Source: Streptomyces sp. NBC_00523 (GTDB taxonomy: Bacteria; Actinomycetota; Actinomycetes; Streptomycetales; Streptomycetaceae). From it: a DNA stretch of 64,000 bases. The notes beneath the pieces are model-generated. The model worked only from the letters and a program-made list of their open reading frames with translations, was not told the DNA's origin and searched no databases. The translations under genes were made by a program, and so were the position numbers. Where the stretch lies: NCBI RefSeq assembly GCF_036346615.1, contig NZ_CP107836.1, positions 5,332,001 to 5,396,000 of the forward strand, written 5' to 3'. Below are positions 25,144 to 32,264 of the stretch, one piece after another; positions within the stretch are counted from its first letter, which is position 1, and each line of letters starts with the position of its first letter.

Positions 25144-25190
25144 CGGGACGGGCCCGGCAGCCGCACACCGCGGCCGCCGGGCCCGTCCCG
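25144..25190 (+). terminator. Terminator after gltX
   Basis: A perfect 15 bp stem (25144-25158 with 25176-25190, starting CGGGACGGGCCCGGC) has a GC-rich loop of 17 bases. It begins 16 bases after the gltX stop. Confidence 0.75.
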
Positions 25191-25219
25191 CTGTGCGGGG
25201 CCGCGCGTAGAGTCGGGGC

Positions 25220-25939
25220 ATGCCCATCAGAGCCGTCCTCTGGGACATCGACGACACGTTGTTCGACCACACGACGGCCTCCGCCACCGGGATGGCCCGG
25301 CACATCGCGGCGGAAGGGCTGCCTCCGGGGCATGCCTCGCCCGAGGAGGCCGTCGCGGCGTGGCAGCGGCTCACGCGGCGGCACTGGGCGCGGTTCTCCG
25401 CCGGGGAGACCGACTGGCAGGGGCAGCGGCGGGACCGGGCCAGGGAGTTCCTGGGGCGGGCGATGGACGACGCCGAGGCCGACGCCTGGTTCGCCCGCCA
25501 CATCGCGCACTACGAATCCGCCTGGGCGCTCTTCCCGGACACCGTCCCGGCGCTCGACGCCCTGGCCGGGACCTACCGGCACGCCGTGCTCTCCAACTCG
25601 GCCCAGGAGCCGCAGCACCAGAAGCTGACCGTGCTCGGGGTGCGCGACCGGTTCGAGTCCCTGCTGTGCGCCGCCGAGCTGGGCGTCTCCAAGCCGGACC
25701 CCGGGGCCTTCCGCGCCTCCTGCGAGGCGCTGGGGCTCGATGCGCACGAGGTGCTGTACGTCGGGGACGAACCCGACATCGACGCCGCCGGGGCCACCGC
25801 CGCCGGCCTCACCGGCGTGTGGCTGGACCGGCGCGGCCGGGGAGGGCGGCCCGAGCTCGCCCGGATCACGGGGCTGGACCAGTTGCCCGGGCTGCTCGCG
25901 GGCGATACCCGTTTTGGAGCGCCGGACACCTTCGGGTAA
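25220..25939 (+). CDS. HAD-family hydrolase
   Basis: The 239-residue haloacid dehalogenase-like hydrolase has nucleophile Asp9 and acid Asp11 in LWDIDDTLFDH, motif II VLSNSAQ, motif III Lys in SKPDPGAF and motif IV GDEPDIDAAGA. A helical cap sits between motifs I and II, as in subfamily I phosphatases. It probably hydrolyses a phosphate ester; the substrate is not predictable. It stands alone between gltX and the tRNA cluster. Confidence 0.87.
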   Translation: MPIRAVLWDIDDTLFDHTTASATGMARHIAAEGLPPGHASPEEAVAAWQRLTRRHWARFSAGETDWQGQRRDRAREFLGRAMDDAEADAWFARHIAHYESAWALFPDTVPALDALAGTYRHAVLSNSAQEPQHQKLTVLGVRDRFESLLCAAELGVSKPDPGAFRASCEALGLDAHEVLYVGDEPDIDAAGATAAGLTGVWLDRRGRGGRPELARITGLDQLPGLLAGDTRFGAPDTFG

Positions 25940-26024
25940 TGTTCTTCCTGCGCCGCCCGAGCGGGCCGAAAGATCCGGCCGGGAAGCGCAGACAGAAACA
26001 AGGCCCCCAGGGGTTGCGTTTCAG

Positions 26025-26096
26025 TGGGCTATGGTGTAATTGGCAACACTACGGTTTCTGGTACCGTCATTCTAGGTTCGAGTCCTGGTAGCCCAG
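26025..26096 (+). tRNA. tRNA-Gln (CTG anticodon), copy 1
   Basis: The 72-base cloverleaf has acceptor TGGGCTA pairing with TAGCCCA, anticodon stem ACGGT/ACCGT with loop TTCTGGT (anticodon CTG), and T arm GGTTCGAGTCC. CCA is not encoded. Confidence 0.95.
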
Positions 26097-26123
26097 CGCA
26101 GTACAGAGCAATTCGCAGGACAA

Positions 26124-26196
26124 GCCCCCGTTGTGTAGCGGCCTAGCACGCTGCCCTCTCACGGCAGTAGCGCCGGTTCGAATCCGGTCGGGGGTA
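26124..26196 (+). tRNA. tRNA-Glu (CTC anticodon), copy 1
   Basis: The 73-base tRNA has acceptor GCCCCCG against CGGGGGT (a G-T terminal pair), anticodon stem CTGCC/GGCAG with loop CTCTCAC (anticodon CTC), and T arm GGTTCGAATCC. CCA is not encoded. Confidence 0.95.
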
Positions 26197-26256
26197 CAGA
26201 TCCTTCCCGCGAGATCACCTGGGTCGCACCCACGGTCTCGATGCAGGATCGCTAGG

Positions 26257-26329
26257 GCCCCCGTTGTGTAGCGGCCTAGCACGCTGCCCTCTCACGGCAG
26301 TAGCGCCGGTTCGAATCCGGTCGGGGGTA
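26257..26329 (+). tRNA. tRNA-Glu (CTC anticodon), copy 2
   Basis: It is identical in sequence to the copy at 26124, with a different 60-base spacer before it. Confidence 0.95.
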
Positions 26330-26341
26330 CTTGCAACACCA

Positions 26342-26413
26342 TGGGCTATGGTGTAATTGGCAACACTACGGTTTCTGGTACCGTCATTCTAGGTTCGAGT
26401 CCTGGTAGCCCAG
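26342..26413 (+). tRNA. tRNA-Gln (CTG anticodon), copy 2
   Basis: It is identical to the copy at 26025. It begins only 12 bases after tRNA-Glu copy 2, so the cluster is probably one transcript. Confidence 0.95.
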
Positions 26414-26440
26414 CGCAGTACAGAGCAATTCGCAGGACAT

Positions 26441-26513
26441 GCCCCCGTTGTGTAGCGGCCTAGCACGCTGCCCTCTCACGGCAGTAGCGCCGGTTCGAAT
26501 CCGGTCGGGGGTA
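26441..26513 (+). tRNA. tRNA-Glu (CTC anticodon), copy 3
   Basis: It is identical to the other two tRNA-Glu copies and is preceded by the same 27-base spacer as copy 1, with one base changed. A terminator hairpin follows after 13 bases. Confidence 0.95.
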
Positions 26514-26526
26514 CAACAGGCAACAG

Positions 26527-26561
26527 GCGAAGGCCCTTCACTCCGGTGAGGGGCCTTTCGC
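26527..26561 (+). terminator. Terminator of the tRNA cluster
   Basis: GCGAAGGCCC on the left pairs with GGGCCTTTCGC on the right (26527-26561) around a short TCCG-containing loop, with one bulge. It lies between the tRNA cluster and the convergent MerR gene. Confidence 0.75.
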
Positions 26562-26588
26562 TTGTACGCGGCACGGGGCCGCCCCCGC

Positions 26589-27230
26589 TCAATACCCGTA
26601 CCGCCGGGCCGACTCCTCCTCCTGGGCCAGCCTGCGCAGCGACGTCAGCAACGGCTCGTACAGCACCGCCGACGCCACCGCCATCTCCACCTGCTGCGCA
26701 CGCGTCGGGTAGGTCTCCATCAGGTCAAGATCCCGCACGGCCACCTCGTGCATCAGCCGCGCGTGCTCCTCCAGATGCGCGCTCTCGTACGGATAGCCGA
26801 GGCGGGCGAGCGTGGCCAGGCCCGCGACGAGCGAGCGGTAGACGGGGGACAGCTCGCCGATCTCCCGGGCGCCGGCCCAGCCCAACCGGTCGAGCAGCGC
26901 GTCGACTTCCGCCCGTGCCGCCGCCGTCTCCGGGGCCTCCTCGTCCGGCTCGGGGCCGTGCGGCAGCGCCCAGAGGGCCGCGCCGAGCCGGATCGTACGG
27001 CCCAGCGACTCGTCGTCCACATGGGCCAGCACCTCACGGGCCGTGGCCACGGGCAGCCGGCCCACCTGGATCAGCGCCCGGATCAGACGCAGCCGGCGCA
27101 GATGGCTCTCGTCGTACTCGGCCTGCGTCGCGCTCACCCGCTCTCCCGGCGGCAACAGGCCCTCGCGCAGGTAGTACTTGATCGTCGCGGTCGCGATGCC
27201 GCTCTGCTCGCTCAACTCCGAGAGACGCAT
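26589..27230 (-). CDS. MerR-family transcriptional regulator
   Basis: The 213-residue protein starts at ATG 27230 with GGAAGGA seven bases upstream. The longer frame to 27299 would translate its own operators and is rejected. The N-terminal winged helix shows RLSELSEQSGIATATIKYYLREGLLPPGE followed by the MerR wing and a dimerisation helix. The C-terminal 130 residues are helical and Glu-rich with no Cys cluster, so the effector is likely not a metal. It is divergent from a DUF4188 gene, sharing a promoter region with two matching palindromes. Confidence 0.87.
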   Translation of the reverse strand: MRLSELSEQSGIATATIKYYLREGLLPPGERVSATQAEYDESHLRRLRLIRALIQVGRLPVATAREVLAHVDDESLGRTIRLGAALWALPHGPEPDEEAPETAAARAEVDALLDRLGWAGAREIGELSPVYRSLVAGLATLARLGYPYESAHLEEHARLMHEVAVRDLDLMETYPTRAQQVEMAVASAVLYEPLLTSLRRLAQEEESARRYGY

Positions 27231-27254
27231 GCCGTCCTTCCCTTGCGTCCATCC

Positions 27255-27299
27255 TTGGACAGTGCCACTATCCAACCATTGGACAGTGCCGCTATCCAA
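27255..27299. promoter_or_regulatory. Double palindromic operator between merR-type gene and DUF4188 gene
   Basis: Two 21-base imperfect palindromes (27255-27275 and 27279-27299), each with TTGGA and TCCAA ends and AGTG/CACT-like inner arms, differ at one position and are spaced 24 bases start to start. They fill the gap between the divergent starts at 27230 and 27318. The probable ligand is the adjacent MerR protein. Confidence 0.65.
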
Positions 27300-27317
27300 C
27301 GCCTGTCAGGGGGCCCA

Positions 27318-27824
27318 GTGTTCGCGAACATCATGCCGGGACGGACGACCGCCGCTGCCGAGGGCGATGTCGTCGTCCTGCTGATCGGCATGCGGATCAA
27401 CCACTTCAGGGGCGTGCACCACTGGCTGCCGGTCATGCTGGCGATGCTGCGCATGCTGCGGGAGCTCAAGGCGGACCGGTCCAGGGGGCTGCTCGGTCAC
27501 GTCCTGCTGTCCGGCTCACCGAGGACGTACTGCGTCGTCCAGTACTGGGAGTCGAAGGAGAAGCTGTACGCGTACGCCTCGGCGCCGGACATGTTCCACC
27601 GGCGGGCGTGGGCGCTGCTCAACCGCAAGGAGAAGAAGTCCCGGCAGCACGTGGGGCTGTGGCACGAGACCTACATCGTGCCCGAGGGCGGCTACGAGTC
27701 CATCTACGCCGACATGCCGGCGTACGGACTGGCCGCGGCGACCGGGTCGCTGCCGATCGAGGGGCGGGGCCGCCGGGCGGCGGACCGGCTCGCGCACCGG
27801 TCGGGTGCTTCCGGCGCCGAGTGA
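27318..27824 (+). CDS. DUF4188 family protein (heme-monooxygenase-like)
   Basis: The 168-residue protein starts at GTG 27318 behind AGGGGG. The DUF4188 pattern is visible: MPGRTTA, then VVVLLIGMRINHF and the conserved HHWLPVMLAMLRML, followed by YWESKEKLYAYA and the C-terminal WHETYIV. The family has a ferredoxin-like ABM monooxygenase fold and unknown substrates. Control by the divergent MerR regulator is likely from the shared operators, perhaps in a detoxification response (inference). Confidence 0.8.
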   Translation: MFANIMPGRTTAAAEGDVVVLLIGMRINHFRGVHHWLPVMLAMLRMLRELKADRSRGLLGHVLLSGSPRTYCVVQYWESKEKLYAYASAPDMFHRRAWALLNRKEKKSRQHVGLWHETYIVPEGGYESIYADMPAYGLAAATGSLPIEGRGRRAADRLAHRSGASGAE

Positions 27825-27846
27825 AGCGATGAGGGGCTGAGAAGGG

Positions 27847-27870
27847 GGCCGCCACGACGCTGGGGCGGCC
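27847..27870. terminator. Hairpin between convergent DUF4188 and ndgR genes
   Basis: The stem GGCCGCC/GGCGGCC (27847-27853 with 27864-27870) with a 10-base loop lies between two convergent stops. Confidence 0.45.
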
Positions 27871-27900
27871 TCGGGGGAGAGGGGGAGGCGCGGCCGGGGC

Positions 27901-28617
27901 TCAGCCGGTGCGGCGCAGCGCCTCGCTCAGCCGGGCGGCCGAGTCGATGACCGCCTGGGCGTGCATCCGGCCCGGGTGGCGGGTCAGCCGCTCGATCGGT
28001 CCGGAGACCGAGACGGCGGCGACCACGCGGTTCGACGGGCCGCGCACCGGGGCGGAGACCGAGGCCACGCCCGGCTCGCGCTCACCGATCGACTGGGCCC
28101 AGCCGCGCCGCCGTACGCCGGAGAGCGCCGTCGCCGTGAAGCGGGCGCCCTGGAGGCCGCGGTGCAGTCGCTCCGGCTCCTCCCAGGCCATCAGGATCTG
28201 CGCGGAGGAACCGGCCTTCATGGTCAGCGTGGAGCCGACCGGCACGGTGTCCCGCAGTCCGGACAGCCGCTCCGCCGCCGCCACGCAGATGCGCATGTCT
28301 CCCTGGCGCCGGTAGAGCTGGGCGCTCTCGCCGGTGATGTCGCGCAGATGCGTGAGCACCGGCCCGGCCGTGGCCAGCAGGCGGTCCTCACCGGCCGCCG
28401 CCGCCAGCTCGGAGAGCCGGGGGCCGAGAATGAACCGGCCCTGCATGTCCCTCGCCACCATCCGGTGGTGTTCCAGTGCCACGGCCAGCCGGTGGGCCGT
28501 GGGTCGTGCGAGCCCGGTCGCCGCGACCAGCCCGGCGAGGGTGGCCGGCCCGGACTCCAGGGCGCTCAATACCAGAGCCGCCTTGTCGAGAACGCCGACG
28601 CCGCTAGAGTTGTCCAT
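27901..28617 (-). CDS. ndgR: IclR-family regulator NdgR
   Basis: The 238-residue IclR protein has an N-terminal winged helix (about 10-65, with ATLAGLVAATGLARPTAHRL) and a C-terminal effector domain (about 75-238). ATG 28617 (MDNSSGVGVLDKAAL) gives the conserved N-terminus; the frame to 28713 is longer but overlaps the operator region. NdgR in Streptomyces controls leucine and other amino acid biosynthesis and affects antibiotic production. Its place divergent from leuCD is the classical arrangement. A candidate palindromic site lies between the two genes. Confidence 0.93.
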   Translation of the reverse strand: MDNSSGVGVLDKAALVLSALESGPATLAGLVAATGLARPTAHRLAVALEHHRMVARDMQGRFILGPRLSELAAAAGEDRLLATAGPVLTHLRDITGESAQLYRRQGDMRICVAAAERLSGLRDTVPVGSTLTMKAGSSAQILMAWEEPERLHRGLQGARFTATALSGVRRRGWAQSIGEREPGVASVSAPVRGPSNRVVAAVSVSGPIERLTRHPGRMHAQAVIDSAARLSEALRRTG

Positions 28618-28652
28618 ACGACGATACTCGCGTCTCACTCTGTGAAACGCAA

Positions 28653-28679
28653 GTTCAATTTTCCCGGGAAGTTGCGAAC
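28653..28679. promoter_or_regulatory. Palindrome in the ndgR-leuC divergent region, candidate NdgR operator
   Basis: The perfect core TTCCCGGGAA (28661-28670) is flanked by GTTC...GAAC arms, giving a 27-base imperfect palindrome 36 bases upstream of ndgR and 113 bases upstream of leuC. A partly overlapping TGAA-N7-TTCA (28643-28657) is another IclR-type candidate. Confidence 0.5.
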
Positions 28680-28791
28680 CTGTACCAGCGGCCCCACAAC
28701 GGCCCGTGGCCACCGCCCCGTACGGGGGTCCGGACGGGGGCGCACCGAATCTCTAGTTGGGCCGGCGATGACGCCGGCCGGAGGGAAAGCG

Positions 28792-30216
28792 ATGGGTAGG
28801 ACACTCGCGGAGAAGGTTTGGGACGACCATGTCGTCCGGCGCGCCGAGGGCGAGCCCGACCTCCTCTTCATCGATCTGCACCTGCTGCACGAGGTGACCA
28901 GTCCCCAGGCGTTCGACGGCCTGCGGCAGGCCGGACGCCCGGTGCGGCGCCTCGACCTCACCATCGCCACCGAGGACCACAACACCCCGACCCTCGACAT
29001 CGACAAGCCGATCGCCGACCCGGTCTCCCGCGCCCAGCTGGAGACGCTGCGGAAGAACTGCGCGGAGTTCGGCGTCCGGCTGCACCCGCTGGGCGATGTC
29101 GAGCAGGGCGTCGTGCACGTGGTCGGCCCGCAGCTGGGCCTGACCCAGCCCGGTACCACCGTCGTCTGCGGCGACTCCCACACGTCCACGCACGGCGCGT
29201 TCGGCGCCCTCGCGTTCGGTATCGGCACCAGCCAGGTCGAGCACGTGCTGGCCACCCAGACGCTGCCGCTGGCCCGCCCGAAGACCATGGCGATCACCGT
29301 CGACGGCGAACTGCCCGACGGCGTCACCGCCAAGGACCTGATCCTGGCGATCATCGCCCGGATCGGCACCGGCGGCGGCCAGGGCTACATCCTGGAATAC
29401 CGCGGCTCCGCCATCGAGAAGCTCTCGATGGAGGCCCGGATGACCATCTGCAACATGTCGATCGAGGCCGGCGCGCGGGCGGGCATGATCGCCCCCGACC
29501 AGACCACCTTCGACTACCTGCAGGGCCGCGACCACGCCCCGCAGGGCGAGGACTGGGACGCCGCCGTCGCGTACTGGAAGACGCTGCGCACCGACGACGA
29601 CGCGGTCTTCGACGCCGAGGTGGTCATCGAGGCCGCCGAGCTGGCGCCGTTCGTCACCTGGGGCACCAACCCCGGCCAGGGCGCGCCCCTGTCGGCCAGC
29701 GTCCCCGACCCGGCTTCGTACGAGGACGCCTCGGAGCGCAACGCCGCCGAAAAGGCCCTGGAGTACATGGGGTTGACCGCGGGCCAGCCGCTGCGCGAGA
29801 TCAGCGTCGACACCGTCTTCGTAGGCTCCTGCACCAACGGCCGCATCGAGGACCTGCGCAACGCCGCCGCGATCCTGGACGGCCGCAAAGTCGCCGACGG
29901 CGTACGGATGCTGGTCGTCCCGGGCTCCGTCCGGGTCGCCCTCCAGGCGGTCGACGAGGGCCTGGACAAGGTCTTCACCGCCGCCGGCGCCGAATGGCGG
30001 CACGCGGGCTGCTCGATGTGCCTCGGCATGAACCCCGACCAGCTGGCCCCCGGCGAGCGCTCCGCCTCCACCTCGAACCGCAACTTCGAGGGCCGGCAGG
30101 GCAAGGGCGGCCGTACGCACCTGGTCTCCCCGCAGGTCGCCGCCGCCACCGCGGTGCTGGGCCATCTGGCCTCGCCCGCCGACCTGTCCGACGACCGCAC
30201 GCCCGCCGGAGTCTGA
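28792..30216 (+). CDS. leuC: 3-isopropylmalate dehydratase large subunit
   Basis: The 474-residue aconitase-family protein isomerises 2-isopropylmalate to 3-isopropylmalate in leucine synthesis, with LeuD. ATG 28792 follows GGAGGG at six bases. The [4Fe-4S] ligands are one Cys in VGSCTNGRIED and two in AGCSMCLGMNPDQ. Substrate and cofactor loops such as GDSHTSTHGAFGALAFGIG are intact. leuD follows after 5 bases. It is probably controlled by NdgR from the divergent promoter. Confidence 0.95.
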   Translation: MGRTLAEKVWDDHVVRRAEGEPDLLFIDLHLLHEVTSPQAFDGLRQAGRPVRRLDLTIATEDHNTPTLDIDKPIADPVSRAQLETLRKNCAEFGVRLHPLGDVEQGVVHVVGPQLGLTQPGTTVVCGDSHTSTHGAFGALAFGIGTSQVEHVLATQTLPLARPKTMAITVDGELPDGVTAKDLILAIIARIGTGGGQGYILEYRGSAIEKLSMEARMTICNMSIEAGARAGMIAPDQTTFDYLQGRDHAPQGEDWDAAVAYWKTLRTDDDAVFDAEVVIEAAELAPFVTWGTNPGQGAPLSASVPDPASYEDASERNAAEKALEYMGLTAGQPLREISVDTVFVGSCTNGRIEDLRNAAAILDGRKVADGVRMLVVPGSVRVALQAVDEGLDKVFTAAGAEWRHAGCSMCLGMNPDQLAPGERSASTSNRNFEGRQGKGGRTHLVSPQVAAATAVLGHLASPADLSDDRTPAGV

Positions 30217-30221
30217 GAATC

Positions 30222-30815
30222 ATGGAAGCTTTCACCGCACACACCGGCCGGGCCGTTCCGCTGCGCCGCAGCAACGTCGACACCGACCAGATCATCCCCG
30301 CCCACTGGCTCAAGAAGGTCACCCGGGACGGCTTCGAGGACGGCCTCTTCGAGGCGTGGCGCAAGGACGAGACCTTCATCCTCAACCGCCCCGAGCGCCA
30401 GGGCGCGTCGGTCCTGGTGGCCGGCCCCGACTTCGGCACCGGCTCCTCCCGCGAGCACGCCGTCTGGGCCCTGCAGAACTACGGCTTCAAGGCCGTCATC
30501 TCCTCCCGGTTCGCCGACATCTTCCGCGGCAACTCGCTGAAGAACGGTCTGCTGACCGTGGTCCTGGACCAGCAGACCGTCGACGCCCTCTGGGAGCTGA
30601 CGGAGGCCGACCCGACGGCCGAGGTGACGGTCGACCTGGAGGCCCGGCAGGTCCGCGCCGAGGGCATCACCGCCGACTTCGAGCTGGACGAGAACGCCCG
30701 CTGGCGGCTGCTGAACGGCCTGGACGACATCAGCCTCACCCTTCAGAACGAAGCCGACATCGCGGCTTACGAGGCGGCTCGCCCGGCCTACAAGCCCCGC
30801 ACAATTCCGGCCTGA
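30222..30815 (+). CDS. leuD: 3-isopropylmalate dehydratase small subunit
   Basis: The 197-residue swivel-domain subunit starts MEAFTAHTGRAVPL and carries NVDTDQIIPAHWL, the GPDFGTGSSREHA loop and FADIFRGNSLKNGLL. It combines with LeuC to form the active isomerase. It is complete and of normal length. A strong terminator follows 15 bases after the stop. Confidence 0.95.
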   Translation: MEAFTAHTGRAVPLRRSNVDTDQIIPAHWLKKVTRDGFEDGLFEAWRKDETFILNRPERQGASVLVAGPDFGTGSSREHAVWALQNYGFKAVISSRFADIFRGNSLKNGLLTVVLDQQTVDALWELTEADPTAEVTVDLEARQVRAEGITADFELDENARWRLLNGLDDISLTLQNEADIAAYEAARPAYKPRTIPA

Positions 30816-30830
30816 TCAGCGCGTTTTCAG

Positions 30831-30866
30831 GACTGCGCCCCCTGCCTTCTGGTAGGGGGCGCAGTC
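30831..30866 (+). terminator. Terminator after leuCD
   Basis: A 16 bp stem with one mismatch (30831-30846 with 30851-30866, GACTGCGCCCCC...) and a TTCT loop is followed by GTTTGTT. Confidence 0.8.
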
Positions 30867-30919
30867 GTTTGTTGGGACCCCGCCGGGCGACAACTCGCCC
30901 CAGATGGCACAATCGGTGC

Positions 30920-31147
30920 ATGGAACGCGACAGCCAACTCAAGATTTACGGCCAAGTCGCCGACCAATTGAAGGAAGCGCACTCCCGGGTGCGCGCACTG
31001 CAAGTCCCGGACGGCGTAAGGATGGCGTTGAACCGGAAGCTGTTGGTCGTCACGGCCACGGCGAAGCACGATCTCCCGGGCGCGGCAAGGCGTCTGGACC
31101 GGTTGATGAAGGACCTCGACGAGGGCCGATTCCCCGAAGGTGACTGA
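30920..31147 (+). CDS. Small conserved hypothetical protein
   Basis: The 75-residue basic helical protein starts MERDSQLKIYGQVADQL and has VPDGVRMALNRKLLVVTATAKHDL. There is no signal peptide or known motif. It lies between leuD and hupS as its own small unit with only weak start signals. I do not recognise a function; the position between leuD and hupS appears conserved in Streptomyces (from memory). Confidence 0.65.
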   Translation: MERDSQLKIYGQVADQLKEAHSRVRALQVPDGVRMALNRKLLVVTATAKHDLPGAARRLDRLMKDLDEGRFPEGD

Positions 31148-31201
31148 CTCCGCAGAACTGCGCAGCGGTCGACTTCGTTGCGGCACTAGGGTGATTAGCC
31201 C

Positions 31202-31224
31202 GTTTCGTGTTTGATTTGCGGTAT
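31202..31224 (+). promoter_or_regulatory. Candidate stress/sporulation sigma promoter upstream of hupS
   Basis: GTTT (31202-31205), a 14-base spacer and GGTAT (31220-31224) resemble the SigB/SigF-type consensus GTTT-N14-16-GGGTA of Streptomyces. It lies 65 bases upstream of the hupS start. One base of the -10 element is off. A developmental promoter would fit the known sporulation role of HupS. Confidence 0.3.
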
Positions 31225-31289
31225 ATATCTGCCTAACGTGCGAAAAAGCCGGACAGATTCGTTCCGGCGATGTCTCCGAAGGGGAAGAC

Positions 31290-31958
31290 GTGAACAAGGC
31301 GCAGCTCGTAGAAGCGATTGCCGACAAGGTCGGCGGCCGGCAGCAGGCCGCGGACGCCGTCGACGCGGTGCTCGACGCGATCGTCCGTGCGGTTGTCGCG
31401 GGGGACCGGGTCTCGGTCACCGGCTTCGGCTCGTTCGAGAAGGTCGACCGCCCCGCCCGCTACGCCCGCAACCCCCAGACGGGTGAGCGCGTGCGGGTCA
31501 AGAAGACCTCGGTGCCCCGCTTCCGCGCGGGCCAGGGCTTCAAGGACCTGGTCAGCGGCTCCAAGAAGCTCCCCAAGAACGACGTGGCCGTGAAGAAGGC
31601 CCCCAAGGGCAGCCTCTCGGGCGGTTCTTCCACCCGTACGACGGCCAAGGCCGCCGCCAAGAAGGCCACCGCGAAGAAGGCCGTGGCGAAGAAGGCCACC
31701 GCCAAGAAGGCCACCCCGGCGAAGAAGACCACCGCCGCGGCCAAGAAGACCACCGCGACCGCGAAGAAGACCTCGCCGGCGAAGAAGACGACGGCGGCCG
31801 CGAAGAAGGCCACCCCGGCGGCCAAGTCGACGGCGGCCAAGAAGACCACCGCCGCCAAGACCGCGCCCGCCAAGAAGACCACGGCGAAGAAGGCGCCCGC
31901 GAAGAAGACCACCGCGCGCAAGACCACGGCCAAGAAGGCCACCGCGCGCAAGAAGTGA
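31290..31958 (+). CDS. hupS: HU-family DNA-binding protein with histone H1-like tail, HupS
   Basis: The 222-residue protein starts at GTG behind GAAGGGGAAGAC. Residues 1-92 are a full HU domain (MNKAQLVEAIADKVGG, GFGSFEKVDRPARYARNP, VPRFRAGQGFKDLV). Residues 105-222 are Lys/Ala/Thr-rich, with repeated KKATAKK and KKTTA units resembling eukaryotic histone H1 tails. This two-part form is HupS, which compacts the nucleoid during spore formation. The tail repeats are prone to length change. A GC-rich terminator follows. Confidence 0.93.
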   Translation: MNKAQLVEAIADKVGGRQQAADAVDAVLDAIVRAVVAGDRVSVTGFGSFEKVDRPARYARNPQTGERVRVKKTSVPRFRAGQGFKDLVSGSKKLPKNDVAVKKAPKGSLSGGSSTRTTAKAAAKKATAKKAVAKKATAKKATPAKKTTAAAKKTTATAKKTSPAKKTTAAAKKATPAAKSTAAKKTTAAKTAPAKKTTAKKAPAKKTTARKTTAKKATARKK

Positions 31959-31988
31959 GACCGGGCCGCACAGGCCCCCACACGCGCC

Positions 31989-32018
31989 GGGCCGGGCTCC
32001 CCTCGGGGAGCCCGGCCC
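31989..32018. terminator. Terminator between hupS and the convergent small gene
   Basis: A perfect 14 bp stem (31989-32002 with 32005-32018, GGGCCGGGCTCCCC and complement) has a minimal TC loop. Confidence 0.8.
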
Positions 32019-32051
32019 GCGGGCTGTCCGGGGAACGCGCCCCGGAACGGC

Positions 32052-32255
32052 TCAGAACGTCTGGAGCGTCACCAGGCTGATCCGCAGCCCGGCCCCCTCG
32101 CCCTCACCCTCGATCCGCACCCGCTGCCCCGGCCGCAGCAGCCGCAGGCCGCCCGCGTCGAAGGCCGCCGCGTCGAAGTCCACCGGGGTGCCGTCGTCGA
32201 GCAGCACACTGCCGCTCCGCGTCTCGGGGTCGTACGTGTACGAGGTCGCCTGCAT
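32052..32255 (-). CDS. Small conserved hypothetical beta-barrel-like protein
   Basis: The 67-residue protein alternates short strands and turns: SYTYDPETRSGSVLLDDG, FDAAAFDAGGLRLLRPGQRVRIEGE. This looks like a small OB- or cold-shock-like barrel, though no nucleic-acid-binding RNP motif is visible. It follows cofC by 9 bases on the same strand and is likely co-transcribed. Function unknown. Confidence 0.75.
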   Translation of the reverse strand: MQATSYTYDPETRSGSVLLDDGTPVDFDAAAFDAGGLRLLRPGQRVRIEGEGEGAGLRISLVTLQTF

Positions 32256-32264
32256 GGGTGCAGA

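Larger units (their letters stand above)
26025..26513 (+). repeat. Duplicated Gln-Glu tRNA unit
   Basis: The 172-base segment 26025-26196 (tRNA-Gln, spacer, tRNA-Glu) recurs at 26342-26513, an offset of 317, with a single A to T change in the spacer (26123 against 26440). A third tRNA-Glu sits between the two units. Confidence 0.9.

Noticed and set aside
26025..26513. tRNA cluster repeats considered as a CRISPR or attachment-site array
   Set aside because: All repeat units fold into complete tRNAs with proper anticodons. No integrase or spacer pattern is present.
27261..27299. Upstream extension of the MerR gene to 27299
   Set aside because: It would translate the two palindromic operators. 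ATG 27230 has a good ribosome site and the normal MerR N-terminus.
31605..31955. Lys/Ala repeat in hupS considered as a DNA satellite or recombinational scar
   Set aside because: The repeat is in frame, codons vary, and an H1-like tail is the normal structure of HupS.
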